This document shows, in pieces, positions 42,038 through 52,743 of a DNA stretch of 64,000 nucleotides (position 1 is the first letter of the stretch; every line of letters starts with the position of its first letter). The translations under genes and the position numbers were made by a program. The stretch is from assembly GCA_963921195.1 (NCBI GenBank), contig OY992540.1, forward strand, positions 40,819,890 to 40,883,889, in the 5' to 3' direction. This stretch comes from Pegoplata infirma. Taxonomy: Eukaryota > Arthropoda > Insecta > Diptera > Anthomyiidae. The notes beneath the pieces were generated by a model. The model made no database searches. It saw nothing but the letters and a program-made list of their open reading frames with translations, and was not told the DNA's origin.

Positions 42038-42156
42038 GGTGATTCAACAACAGAAGAGCCTGAAGACGATACAATGACAAAAGCTACCGAAGGTAATGAT
42101 TCCACAAAAGAAAAGTCTGAAGACGATACAACCAAGAACATTAAATCATCCATTTA
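42038..42156 (+). pseudogene. Orphan fragment of mucin repeat
   Basis: Reads GDSTTEEPEDDTMTKATEGN, then DSTKEKSEDDTTKNIKSSI and a stop. These are two 19-residue units almost identical to those in mucin gene 1 (for example 35880-35990), with ATG for ACG and AAA for ACA changes. There is no signal peptide or cysteine domain nearby. It is a relic of a third copy or of a rearrangement between the two mucin genes. Confidence 0.75.
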
Positions 42157-42203
42157 GAATTCTAATATCAAAATAAGTTTGGCATTTTCGCATTTCTTAC
42201 TTA

Positions 42204-42791
42204 CAAGGGAAGTATCTCAACCCTTATGAACCGATTTGCCTGAAACTTAAAATATATATAAATGAGACGATTTTAAGGTTGGGGTGTCTCGGCTTTTCGG
42301 CCATATAAGTGTTTCAAAATTTCGTTGTCCCCTTATGAAACCATATGGACCTCCGGGAAAATTTCGATAACTCACAAACTAACAGGAATATCCTCTAGAG
42401 CAAAAATACGTGTCGACTTAAATTTAATAAAGATTATTTCGTATTCATATGAACATCGTAGCTCTATGTCTTCATATAAATACCCCCCAAAATTTTCACA
42501 TTTTCATGAAAAAAGTATTTAACAAAGCCAAAATTTTACAAGGTTATGCCACCGTTGGATAGGCATTAAAAAAACCTTTCTTCTCATATGTAAACATCAT
42601 ATAGTTTCTTAGAAAGAAATGGCTGAAAAATCAAAAAAACGATTTTTTCGCCATTTTTTGACCCATGTTTTGAACCCCTAAATCCCCGATATGGCCGATA
42701 AGCCGAGACACCCCAACCTTAGAATTGTCTCTTTTATATATATATTACGTTTCATGCAAATCGGTTCATAAGGGTTGAGATACTTCCCTTG
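42204..42791. mobile_element. Fold-back element with TTA duplication
   Basis: Ends CAAGGGAAGTATCTCAACCC and its inverse, TTA on both sides (42201-42203, 42792-42794). The arms share 'accccaaccttaaaatcgtc' and 'aagccgagacacccc' blocks and stay complementary almost to the centre. A diverged relative is at 52164-52610. The 3-bp TTA duplication is of the type made by PIF/Harbinger elements. Confidence 0.65.
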
Positions 42792-43299
42792 TTAGACTGA
42801 AAAAAACGGTACTCAGGTGTTTTTTACATTTTGGCATTAATTTTTTAGGCGGAAAAAATGGGAGTCAGGCGTTTTTTGCATTTTGGCGTTTTTGGATTCG
42901 GTGTGCCAGATTTTTTGTTATTATATTTTTGTTAAAACATTAGCGATTTTTCATTTAAATTCCAAGTAGCAAATTTGTAGTATAGGGTTTTTATATTTGT
43001 GAAATAGTCTTGACAATGGAATCTGACAAATTCCAAAACACGTGTCGACTAAGTCTTGCAAAAATGACCAACATAAATTATTCTATGAGAATGTCATAGT
43101 TTTAATTACTAAAGAAAATAATGACCTTGAGCTAGAATAAACCTACTTAAAATATAATATTTTCAAAGTTAAATAAAACAATTTTTGTTTTTTAATAAAA
43201 ATTAATCAGAGCTTTTTGTTGATTTTTCTGTTAGTACAGATCGAACACGGGCTCCAATTCTATTTGTTATAAGGGTTTGAGTTGAAAAATGTAGATTTT

Positions 43300-43625
43300 T
43301 CCAAAAATGTATTCCAAAAAAATGTAAGTTTGTGGTAAAGTATTTCAACATATATTTTTTTGAGAAAAATATATTGGATATTTTAAAGGATATGAAAGGA
43401 TCAAACTTTTAAAGGACATTATTTACAATTTTCGTCATTTTATCTGACATAAATTCAATTAACATTAATGGGTAGAAGTATTTAAAAAGAGTTTGAAGTC
43501 CTTTGAAAAGGAGAAAAGATCACAAAATGAAAAACTGATAACTAAGTTTTACTTACTTCTAACTCTAGTTTTATGTGTGTTTGATCTGATTACAGTCCAA
43601 TTTTTACTGTCGCACGGTGTTGGCA
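43300..43625. repeat. Partial relative of the 62569-63016 fold-back
   Basis: 43490-43625 resembles 62965-63085 ('ttgaagtcctttgaaaagg', 'atcacaaaatgaaaaactg', 'gtcgcacggtgttggc'). It stops at the edge of the duplicated mucin promoter. Confidence 0.45.
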
Positions 43626-43629
43626 TACA

Positions 43630-44018
43630 TATATTTCAACAATTCTAAGTAGTGCATAATGATAAGACTAGAGCTACCATGGAATTGTATCAACATATTT
43701 TATAGGCAGCATATTTCTATTTCTCTACGGTCTTGAGAGTCTTATTTATCAGTTAATTACCAAAATTTTTAGTTATATTAGTGATTATAGGTGATGGACT
43801 CCCCTCAACCCCTCCTAGCCATGTAACTATTAGATTGACAATATGTTTTTTGATTTTTATTTTTTTGCAGTTGGTATAAAAGTATTGATTATAAAACTTT
43901 ACCAATTAGTTTGTTTAAATTTTTTACTAATAACGGTTGTCAGTCTAACGGGAAATTGTAAATTGTGCGAAAACGTTTTAAATTGTATCAAGTGTGTCTG
44001 TTTTATAAACGGAATAAT
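43630..44018 (+). promoter_or_regulatory. Promoter region of mucin gene 2
   Basis: Homologous to 34245-34576. It keeps TGATAAG at 43660-43666, TTATCAGTTAATTACC near 43748, 'ctcccctcaacccct', and TATAAAAG at 43875-43882. An extra block of about 50 bp lies between the C-rich motif and the TATA box, so spacing to upstream motifs differs from gene 1. Confidence 0.6.
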
Positions 44019-45959
44019 ATGAAAACTTTAATGTTTTTAACTATTTTGGCTCTAGCAGCTACAGTTATTGGTGGTGTCGATGTTTTAGATGAGAATCCTT
44101 GTAAACTTCCCGGTTTCTATGGACTAGCCGAAAATAGTGCTGTATTTTATGGTTGTTATGCCGATAAAAATGGCGGCCTAAGCATGAAATATTTGTCATG
44201 TATAAAGGGTGAAGTGTTCAGTACCAAAATGGGTTATTGTGTACCCAGAGTTACTTTAGATGTTGTTGGTTATGTGGATGAAGTAACTGATGGTCCCGAA
44301 GTGGAAAATCCTACAGTTCCTACAACGAAGATTGATGTTGAAAATCCTACAACTCCAACAACTATTGATGGGGAAAATACTGCAACTCCAAGACTACCAG
44401 CTGATAATAACACTGAAACTTCAGCGGATGATGAAACTACTACAGACGATGTAACAACCAAGAGTGATGTTGAAGACCCTACAACTGCAAGTCTTCCAGC
44501 TGAAGACGATTCGACGACCAAAACTCCCGAAGATAATGATACTAGCACAGAATTGGCTACAAGTGATGATGGATCAACAACCGAAGCTTCAGGGGATGAT
44601 GAAACAACTACAGACGATTTAACAACCAAGAGTGATGTTGAAGACCCTACAACTGCAAGTCTTCCAGCTGAAGACGATTCGACGACCAAAACTCCTGAAG
44701 ATAATGATACTAGCACCGAATTGCCTACAACTGATGAGGGATCAACAACCGAAGCTTTACCGGATGATGAAACTACTACAGACGATGTAACAACCAAGAG
44801 TGATGTTGAAAATCCTACAACTCCAAGTCTTCCAGATGAAGGCGATTCGACGACCAAAACTCCACAAGATAACGATTCTACAACTGAAGAGCCTGATAAA
44901 GATTTCATATGTCCCACCACTGGTTTCTTTCCTGTAGATGGTAGTTGCACCAAGTTTAACCTTTGCGTTGAACTTTATGGTGAATTACTAGCTTTCAAAC
45001 TTGAATGTCCTGAAGGCCAATTCTATGATCCCATTGTTGCTTTTTGTTCCACAGCACATGCTTGTGGTTCTGTTACGACCACAGTTGTTCCTGGAACTAC
45101 TGATCCAGAAAGTGAATCTACTGTTAGTGATGAAACTACCACATCTGCTTCCGAAACAGAATCTACTGTAACGGATATACCTGAAGGACCTGGAACAGAA
45201 ACTACTGAGGAAATTGAATCTACTGTGAGTGATGAAACTACCACATCTGATTCCGAAACAGGATCTACTGTAACGGATCTACCTGAAGGACCTGGAACAG
45301 AAACTACTGAGGAAATTAAATCTACTGTTAGTGATGAAACTACCACATCTGATTCCGAAACAGGATCTACTGTAACGGAAATAACTGAAGGACCTGAAAC
45401 AGAAACTACTGAGGAAATTGAATCTACTGATAGTGATGAAACTACCACATCTGATTCCGAAACAGGATCTACTGTAACGGAAACAACTGAAGGACCTGAA
45501 ACAGAAACTACTGAGGAAATTGATTCTACTGTTAGTGATGAAACTACCACATCTAATTCCGAAACAGGATCTACTGTAACGGAAATAACTGAAGGACCTG
45601 AAACAGAAACTACTGAGGAAATTAAATCTACTGTTAGTGATGAAACTACCACATCTAATTCCGAAACAGGATCTACTGTTGAACCTACAACACTAGCACC
45701 TGAAGCACCTGAAAGTGTTATGATTGAAGAAGCAGTATTTGAAAATTTTGAATGCATAGTTGAGGGTAAATTTGCTGATGCCAACGACTGTTCTAAATAC
45801 TACCTATGTAGTTGGGATCAACGTAGTAAAAACTTTAGCTATGTAGTTAAACAATGTGCTACCAATCAAGTGTATAATACTGTAACCGATAGCTGTGGTC
45901 GTGAAGGCATCATAACTTGCTTAGGACGTCCGCAAAATTCTAAATTTGGTAGAATGTAA
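44019..45959 (+). CDS. Peritrophin-like mucin 2 (paralogue of mucin 1)
   Basis: Start at ATG 44019 (MKTLMFLTILALAATVIGG, signal peptide); an upstream GTG reading is ignored. 646 residues. Same order as mucin 1: four-cysteine N-terminal domain, mucin linker, central CBM14 (CPTTGFFPVDGSCTKFNLC ...), second linker, C-terminal CBM14 (CIVEGKFADANDCSKYYLC ...). The cysteine domains are about 90% or more alike by eye, whereas the linkers differ. Linker 1 holds three 56-residue units (DDETTTDDVTTKSDVEDPTT...) and no long 19-residue array; linker 2 holds about five to six 34-residue units against three in mucin 1. Likely role as for mucin 1, with a different spacing between chitin-binding ends. Confidence 0.85.
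   Translation: MKTLMFLTILALAATVIGGVDVLDENPCKLPGFYGLAENSAVFYGCYADKNGGLSMKYLSCIKGEVFSTKMGYCVPRVTLDVVGYVDEVTDGPEVENPTVPTTKIDVENPTTPTTIDGENTATPRLPADNNTETSADDETTTDDVTTKSDVEDPTTASLPAEDDSTTKTPEDNDTSTELATSDDGSTTEASGDDETTTDDLTTKSDVEDPTTASLPAEDDSTTKTPEDNDTSTELPTTDEGSTTEALPDDETTTDDVTTKSDVENPTTPSLPDEGDSTTKTPQDNDSTTEEPDKDFICPTTGFFPVDGSCTKFNLCVELYGELLAFKLECPEGQFYDPIVAFCSTAHACGSVTTTVVPGTTDPESESTVSDETTTSASETESTVTDIPEGPGTETTEEIESTVSDETTTSDSETGSTVTDLPEGPGTETTEEIKSTVSDETTTSDSETGSTVTEITEGPETETTEEIESTDSDETTTSDSETGSTVTETTEGPETETTEEIDSTVSDETTTSNSETGSTVTEITEGPETETTEEIKSTVSDETTTSNSETGSTVEPTTLAPEAPESVMIEEAVFENFECIVEGKFADANDCSKYYLCSWDQRSKNFSYVVKQCATNQVYNTVTDSCGREGIITCLGRPQNSKFGRM
44427..44900 (+). repeat. 168-bp coding repeats in mucin gene 2
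   Basis: Units of 56 codons start at 44427, 44595 and 44763; the first two are nearly identical, the third diverges at its end and passes into the shared STTEEPDKDF junction. Confidence 0.85.
45117..45680 (+). repeat. 102-bp coding repeats in mucin gene 2
   Basis: About 5.5 units of 34 codons (STVSDETTTSDSETGSTV TE.. EGP.TETTEEI). The same unit occurs about 2.5 times at 36465-36720 in mucin gene 1. Confidence 0.85.
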
Positions 45960-46648
45960 ATGTTTTTTTGTACTCTATAATTATTTAGAAACAGTCTTTT
46001 GTTAACTCTTTGTTGAATAGATTATTTACAACAAGTTTAATTATTTTTTTACGCTTATTTATTTTTTATAGAATTTATATAATTGATTTAATAATAAAAT
46101 AAATCAATATTTTTTTTAACACAAACATTTTGAAATCGCAAAAATCACTCAAATTTTTTTTTGAAATTTCTTAGATCGAACCACTTGATAATAAAGTATA
46201 ATAATGGCGAAGCTGTCAAAGCACATGTTTACTGTCAAAAAACGACAGGTAAGCATAAATGGCGTGGTGAGAACGTAGACATATGTAGATAGTAATGTGG
46301 ATTTTTTCCTCTCGCATTTGGCTCTTTTATTCTCTATGTGCTTGATTACGATGGATGTCAAAATGATGACGTATTTTTGACGGGTAAATTTTGAAACGTT
46401 AAAACCATTAAAAAACAATTGTAGAATTAAATTGAAATTGATTAGAAAAAAATAATCACAATACTTATTATCACTCTGATTTTTTTTTTAATTAACCACT
46501 GAATTATTGATTACAAAAAACAGAAATCATGGTTAAAGTTGTTATTTATTTGGCAATCCGAAGATAATTAAACAATTGGTTTATTCCTCAAAACAATGGA
46601 TGTTTGAAAATTAAGCCAAAAATTAATAATATTAGCCATGTTTCTTGC
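45960..46648 (+). other. 3' flank of mucin gene 2
   Basis: Contains the polyadenylation region near 46095 and the uninterrupted counterpart of 36992-37290 plus 39842-40435. No gene is seen. Confidence 0.6.
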
Positions 46649-47004
46649 AGACCGGATTAAGATTAGGATTAACTTTATTTAGATATAAAATGGGTCAAAT
46701 CAAGTCCAGATTTTTTTTTATAATATTTTTCTGAAATTACATACATACAATTAGTATATATAAACAGAACAACAAGTTAAGCTTTGTCCAAAATGTAAAG
46801 AATGAAAAATTAATTTAGTTAAATCCTTGGATTAACTCTGATTTATTTATTCCATTTTAAATTTTGGGCAACCCTTAATTTGTTTAAATGTTTATATTTA
46901 CTAATTGTATGTAGATTCAGAAACAAATTATAAAAAAAAATTTCTGGACTTGATTTGACCCATTTTTTAACTAAGTATAGTTAATCCTAATCTTAATCCG
47001 GTCT
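46649..47004. mobile_element. MITE with AGACCGGATTAAG termini
   Basis: The left end AGACCGGATTAAGATTAGGA (continuing to 46674) is inverted at 46979-47004. Subterminal 'gggtcaaatcaagtccaga' (46692) is also inverted near 46946. 356 bp, non-coding. Confidence 0.7.
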
Positions 47005-47189
47005 ACAAAAAACAAGCCTTTTATCTTAATACATCGTCCGATAAAATTGATATTGTGGCTGTACACTAGAGTGGTTAAATAAAAAAAGATTTTTTTACGT
47101 CTCACCCACTCATTTTATGTTATTTGGTGCAAAAAACTTTGTCTGAATTGTTCAGATTTTTAAAAAAATTTTAGAGCTGTTGTGTAGTG
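47005..47189. repeat. Older copy of the 48590-48720 target sequence
   Basis: 47090-47181 ('cattttatgttatttggtgc', 'cagatttttaaaaaa') is a diverged copy of 48625-48710. It provides the left target duplication of the hAT element. Confidence 0.5.
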
Positions 47190-48580
47190 CAGCGGTTACC
47201 AACCTATGGTACGCGTACCACTAGGGGGTACGCGAAACTGTCCGCGGGGGTACTCAAAATTTTAGTAATTTGGACATTTGCTTTAGATTAACCTTTAAAT
47301 GCTAGTTCCGCATCTGACTTTCAAAGTTTTCCACAACGTCAGATTTTTAAGAAAGTTGAGGTCAAAGTTCACAAAAAATTAAGAGAAAATTGTTTGCAAT
47401 AGTTTTGAATAATATTCTGACCACTTGTTTTCGACTAACCTTTCGATGATGATTCCGAATATTGTTCCCAAATTTTTCTATGATGTCAGGTTTTGAGAAA
47501 ATGTATACCAAAGTTCTTAAAAAACGTGTTTTTGGGCTTTTTTGAGACGGGTTGTGATAGAGTGAAAGTTTTGGTACTATTTTGTTAAGCTCAAAATGCC
47601 CTTTCATTGTATATTCGGGGGTGTTTCATTCGAAAAGCACCCCTGCGGGGGGCGGAACCCTGAACCCTGTGATGGGTTTTTCAAACTTTTTTTAAGAGTT
47701 CAAAAAACGTCCGTTGTTTTAATATTTGGTGTAGAATCGACTGGTGCAATCAGATTTGCAATATTTCAGCCGTTTTTGCTCTGCAGAAAATCAGCTCAAA
47801 ATCCGCGTTTTCAGATGTATGTATTAAACCACCCCAAGGAGCGAAAATTTTCAAAAAAAATACCACCATTGTTTTGATCTCGCCTAAATCCTTTAAAAAA
47901 AAAAATCAAAAATCAGATCAAAAATTCCAAAATTAACTCTAATATTTATACACTAAAAAAAAACCTTGTAAAATTACATGAAAGATTTGCAACCTATTTT
48001 TTTTTTTTGCTACCTCCTATTTGACAAAAATTTCTAGTAATTTAACAAGCTTTTCACCAATAATTTTGTAATTTTACAAGGCTTTTACCAAAAAAAATTT
48101 GTAAGTTTAAAATTTTTTTGACACGATAAAATTTACAAAGAGGTTTCGTAATTTTACTAGATTTTTTGCTACCTCCTATTTTACGAGAATTCCTAGTAAT
48201 TTTACAAGCTTTTTACCAATAGTTTATAATTTTACAAGCTTTTTGCCAATCAAATTGTAAATTTACATTTTTTTGGCACAATTAAAATTGCATGGAATTC
48301 TCGTGAATTAGTTAGATTTTTTTTGTAAAATTATCTTGGAAATTTGTAAAATTACAAAAAAAAAAAAAAAATAAATTTAGATCCAATTTGTTTGTTAAAA
48401 AACAAGGAAACTATCAAATATTGGTAAAATGGGATTACGAGACTTTTCCTAGTAATTTGACAAAGTTTTTTTTGTGTGTATGTAAAGTTTTTTAACGAAA
48501 ACGAAAAACTCGTTAGGGGGTACGCGGCTGATACAATTTAAAATTAGGGGTACGCGAGCCAAAAAGGTTGGTAACCGCTG
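47190..48580. mobile_element. Non-autonomous hAT element (CAGCGGTTACCAACC)
   Basis: Ends CAGCGGTTACCAACCTATGG and (reverse) CAGCGGTTACCAACCTTTTT, with subterminal GGGGTACGCG blocks. A perfect 8-bp duplication GTGTAGTG lies at 47182-47189 and 48581-48588. No transposase frame; a CACTA-like MITE is nested at 47951-48478. CAGNGGTT-type ends and 8-bp duplications are hAT hallmarks. Confidence 0.85.
47951..48478. mobile_element. CACTA-like MITE nested in the hAT element
   Basis: Ends CACTAAAAAAAAACCTTG and (reverse) CACACAAAAAAAACTTTG; TA on both sides (47949-47950, 48479-48480). The interior repeats 'ttttacaagctttttaccaa' on both strands. Confidence 0.65.
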
Positions 48581-49956
48581 GTGTAGTGAATATGGGGGAA
48601 AACAAAAAATAATTTTTTTATTGGCAGTCTCATCTCCCCATCTTATGTTATTTGGTGCAAAAAGCTTGCCTGATTATTTCAGATTTTTGAAAAACTGTTT
48701 AGAGATATTTCGGGCATACATAAAAAAACTAGGAAATTATAGTCTACGAGACCGACAATATAATACCCTAAGTGTTTTTCCGAAAATGGGTCCCAAGTCC
48801 AAACATGGATCGATTGGATCTTTCATTTGTTAGATTTTGAGCTAGTGTAGAAAACACATACAAACCAAATTTGAATTAAATATCGATCAAAATTACGATA
48901 CAAAACCTCAAACAGATTTTTTAATATTACAGATTGGACAGATTTTTTAATATTATGAACACAGATGAGGCATTCCACACCAAATGTCCAGCGAAAAAAA
49001 CACGTGTACCGTAAACTTCTGAATAGGTTGTATGGATAGCCCTATATGGAACTTAGAAAATTGTGTTTTTGGTTTTTCAATTTTTCAAAAACTGGGCTTA
49101 GGAGGCGTGGTCAAATATTGGAAAAATGGTCAAATTTGTGGCGAGTTGCCTTGATTAAATATATATATCACATTAAAACGGAATGCACCACAATCTCAAA
49201 AATTTACATTCTTATATAGTTTTGTATGGGCTATCAATTAAATTTTTGAAAAACATGTCTCCAGTAAAGTTTTTTAAAAGTTTGCTAAATTAACCGCTGG
49301 TGTAGTGAATATGGGGGAAAACAAAAAATAATTTTTTTATTGGCAGTCTCATCTCCCCATCTTATGTTATTTGGTGCAAAAAGCTTGCCTGATTATTTCA
49401 GATTTTTGAAAAACTGTTTAGAGATATTTCGGGCATACATAAAAAAACTAGGAAATTATAGTCTACGAGACCGACAATATAATACCCTAAGTGTTTTTCC
49501 GAAAATGGGTCCCAAGTCCAAACATGGATCGATTGGATCTTTCATTTGTTAGATTTTGAGCTAGTGTAGAAAACACATACAAACCAAATTTGAATTAAAT
49601 ATCGATCAAAATTACGATACAAAACCTCAAACAGATTTTTTAATATTACAGATTGGACAGATTTTTTAATATTATGAACACAGATGAGGCATTCCACACC
49701 AAATGTCCAGCGAAAAAAACACGTGTACCGTAAACTTCTGAATAGGTTGTATGGATAGCCCTATATGGAACTTAGAAAATTGTGTTTTTGGTTTTTCAAT
49801 TTTTCAAAAACTGGGCTTAGGAGGCGTGGTCAAATATTGGAAAAATGGTCAAATTTGTGGCGAGTTGCCTTGATTAAATATATATATCACATTAAAACGG
49901 AATGCACCACAATCTCAAAAATTTACATTCTTATATAGTTTTGTATGGGCTATCTA
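48572..49956. repeat. 719-bp tandem duplication
   Basis: 48572-49290 and 49291-49956 are identical as far as I can compare them. Copy 2 begins with nine bases of the hAT terminus (TAACCGCTG) although no hAT element precedes it. Each unit includes an R-repeat piece (48745-48900) and a GAGGCATTCCACACCAAATG arm. Confidence 0.85.
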
Positions 49957-50750
49957 TTAAAATTTTTTTTTGGAAAATTTTCAGAACCCGTTCTGAAATT
50001 TTCCATTTTTTAAAAATGTAAATTTATTAAAAAACATGCCACTTTTTTTTTAATTTTTTTTTTTAAAGTTTAGATGTTTGTCCATCCACACAAAAAATTC
50101 AGAAACACGCTCTTCGTTTTTTTTCGAGAAAATCGCATTTGAACTTTAAATTGCATAACAATTTTGTAATTTGCTTGTATTTCTTTGTTTTAACGTTGCG
50201 AATGAGTAATATTTATGCAATTAATAATACTCATTCGCAACGTTAAATCGAGAAAATACAAGCAAATTACAAAATTGTTATGAAATTTAAATTTCAAATG
50301 CGATTTTTTCGAAAAAAACGAGAACGTGTTTCTGAATTTTCTTGTGTGGTTGGACAAACATCTAAACTTTAAAAAAAAAAATTAAAAAAGAAAAAAAAAA
50401 CGTGGCATGTTTTTAATAAATTAACATTTTTGAAAAATGGAAAATTTCAGAACGGGTTCTGAAAATTTTCAAAAATTTAATTGATAGCCCATACAAAAGT
50501 ATATAAGAATGTATATTTTTGAGATTGTGGTGCATTCCGTTTTAATGTGATAAATATTTAATCTAGGCAACTCGCCACAAATTTGACCATTTTTCCAATA
50601 TTTGACCACGCCTTCTAAGCCCAGTTTTTGAAAATTAGAAAAACCAAAAACGCAATCTTCTTAGTTCCATATAGGGCTATCCAAACAACCTATTCAGAAA
50701 TTTACTGGAGACATGTTTTTCTGTAGCGGGACATTTGGTGTGGAATGCCT
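49687..50750. mobile_element. Giant fold-back element 1 (1.06 kb)
   Basis: Ends AGGCATTCCACACCAAATGT and its inverse, with a 6-bp duplication CAGATG at 49681-49686 and 50751-50756. The arms stay complementary to a centre near 50215 (ATTCGCAACGTTAA against its inverse). Relatives: a left arm in the tandem copy at 48968 and a smaller element at 55841-56365. Non-coding. Confidence 0.75.
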
Positions 50751-50760
50751 CAGATGCTCT

Positions 50761-52005
50761 ATGGAGCCATTTAGACATTCCCATTTACAGTTTAATTAAA
50801 TTCCAAAATATCGCGATTTTATTCGGGTTTTTCATTTTTTTAAAATCACAAAAAATTGAAAAAGTGGTGTGGTTTGAAGAGCTATAACTTCTTAACTAAA
50901 TATTGGATTTTTATACTCGAAATTAAAATTAAAATCTTAAGTCCTCTACTTTAAGCAAAAAAGTTTAAAAAATTGTGTCATTAAAAAATGCATTCTAAGT
51001 GCAAATGCATTTTCATCAACTTTTGCCCCTTTTGTTTTTTTTTTTTAGTTAACTTACTATTAAAGTACACCATTTTTACAAACAAAGTTTGTCATCATTT
51101 TCATGGGACACAAAGGTCTTCTATTTTTTATATATTTTTTTTTAAAAGTTTGCTAATTTTTTTCCGTACAAAAATGAAAAAAGATAGATTTTTTTGTTTT
51201 TCAAAATTTTGTAAGAAAATGTTTTCTAAATTGTTTTTCAATGAATTTTTGAAGAGCCATAACTCCTTAAGTAAATATCGGATTTATAAATAATTAAAAT
51301 TGAAATAGAGAGCTAAAATCCTCTACTTAAAACGTAAAAGTTCACAAAAAATGTCTTAACATAAAAATGCATAAATAATGAAAATGCAAATTTTTAATGC
51401 ATTAAAATTTAATTTTTTTATTGACATAATTTTTTCGAACGTAGAGGATTCTAGCTTTCCATTTCAATTTTATTTATAGAAATCCGATATTTACTTAAGG
51501 AGTTGTGGCTCTTCAAAAATACATTGAAAAACAATTTAGAAAAAATTTACTTACAAAATTTTGAAAAACAAAAAAAATCTATCTTTTTTTATTTTTTGTA
51601 TGGAAAAAAATGAGCAAAATTTTTTAAAAAATATATTAAAAATGGAAGACCTTTGTGTCCAATGGAAATGTTGACTGACTTTGTTTGTAAAAATGTTGTA
51701 CTTTAATATGTTAACTAAAAAAAAAATCAAAAGTTGACGAAAATGCACGCCAAAAATGCATTTGCATTTAGAATGCATTTTTTAATGACACATTTTTTTT
51801 TTGAACTTTTATATTTAAAGTAGAGGACTTCAGCTTTTAATTTCAATTTCGATTACCAAAATCCAATATTTACTTTAGAAGTTATAGCTCTTCCAACTAC
51901 ACCACTTTTTAAATTTTTTGTGATTTTTATAAAATGAAAATCGCGAAAATAGCGAGTTTTTGGAATTTAGTTAAACTGTAAATGGGAATGTCTAAATCGG
52001 TTCAT
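50761..52005. mobile_element. Giant fold-back element 2 (1.24 kb)
   Basis: 'atttagacattcccatttac' at 50769 is inverted at 51979-51998, and matching continues inwards ('atgcattctaagtgcaaatg' against 51760-51780) to a centre near 51385. The mirror-image open frames at 50988 and 51551 are a direct result of the palindrome. Confidence 0.75.
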
Positions 52006-52163
52006 AGGGTATCCTTATAAACAATATTAAAAAAATTTTAAGACACTAGGTCAAAAAATACCCTTTTTCTCATGCTGTTTGATGGAAAAGGTTATATACT
52101 TCTTTTTGTTGCCAATAGACCGATTTAACTTGATATCGGGCTGAATTTTTATATCGGAACAAA

Positions 52164-52610
52164 CAAGGAAAGTGTCTATACTGAGATTTATATTAAGAGC
52201 GATTTGCATGAAACTTAAAATATGTATAGAAGAGACAATTCTTAGGTTGAGGCGTATCGGCTTATCGGCCATATTTTAAATTTAGGGGTTCAAAAAAAAT
52301 TGCTAAAAAAATCGTTGTTGAATTTTTCAGCCATGTCATTCTAAAAAATTATATGATATTTGCAGATAAGAAGAAAGGTTTTTTAATGCCACAACCTTGT
52401 AAAAATTCGGCTTCGGTGAATATTTTTTTTTTTTCATGAAAATGTGTAAATTTTGGGGTGCATTTATGTGAAGACATAGACCTACGATATCTATATGAAT
52501 ACGAAATAATCTTTATTAAAACAAAGTTGACACGTATTTTTGCTCTAGACGATAATCCTGTTAGTTCGGGAGTTATCGACATTTGTTTTATAAGGGAAAA
52601 CGGTTATTAA
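52164..52610. mobile_element. Diverged relative of the 42204 fold-back
   Basis: Starts CAAGGAAAGTGTCTATACTG, then 'gcgatttgcatgaaacttaa' and 'cggcttatcggccatat', as in the right arm of 42204-42791. Its second half matches the inner left arm of that element in reverse. Worn copy. Confidence 0.5.
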
Positions 52611-52743
52611 ATTCATTCGAGCTAAATTTAAAGGGGACGTTTTTATGGGGACTAGGGCTAAAAATGAACGGAATTTTTAAATTTCAATGGTCTTCGTCTA
52701 AAATAACTTTAAGTTTCAAATTTTTAGCCAAATATATTGATTA

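Noticed and set aside
45023..45784. Antisense ORFs in mucin gene 2
   Set aside because: Same repeat effect as in gene 1.
48621..49552. Two identical 70-codon ORFs
   Set aside because: Identity comes from the 719-bp tandem duplication; the sequence is repeat R plus other debris.
50988..51778. Two similar cysteine-containing ORFs on opposite strands (MHSKCKCIF...)
   Set aside because: They are mirror copies created by the palindrome at 50761-52005, AT-rich and without conserved features.
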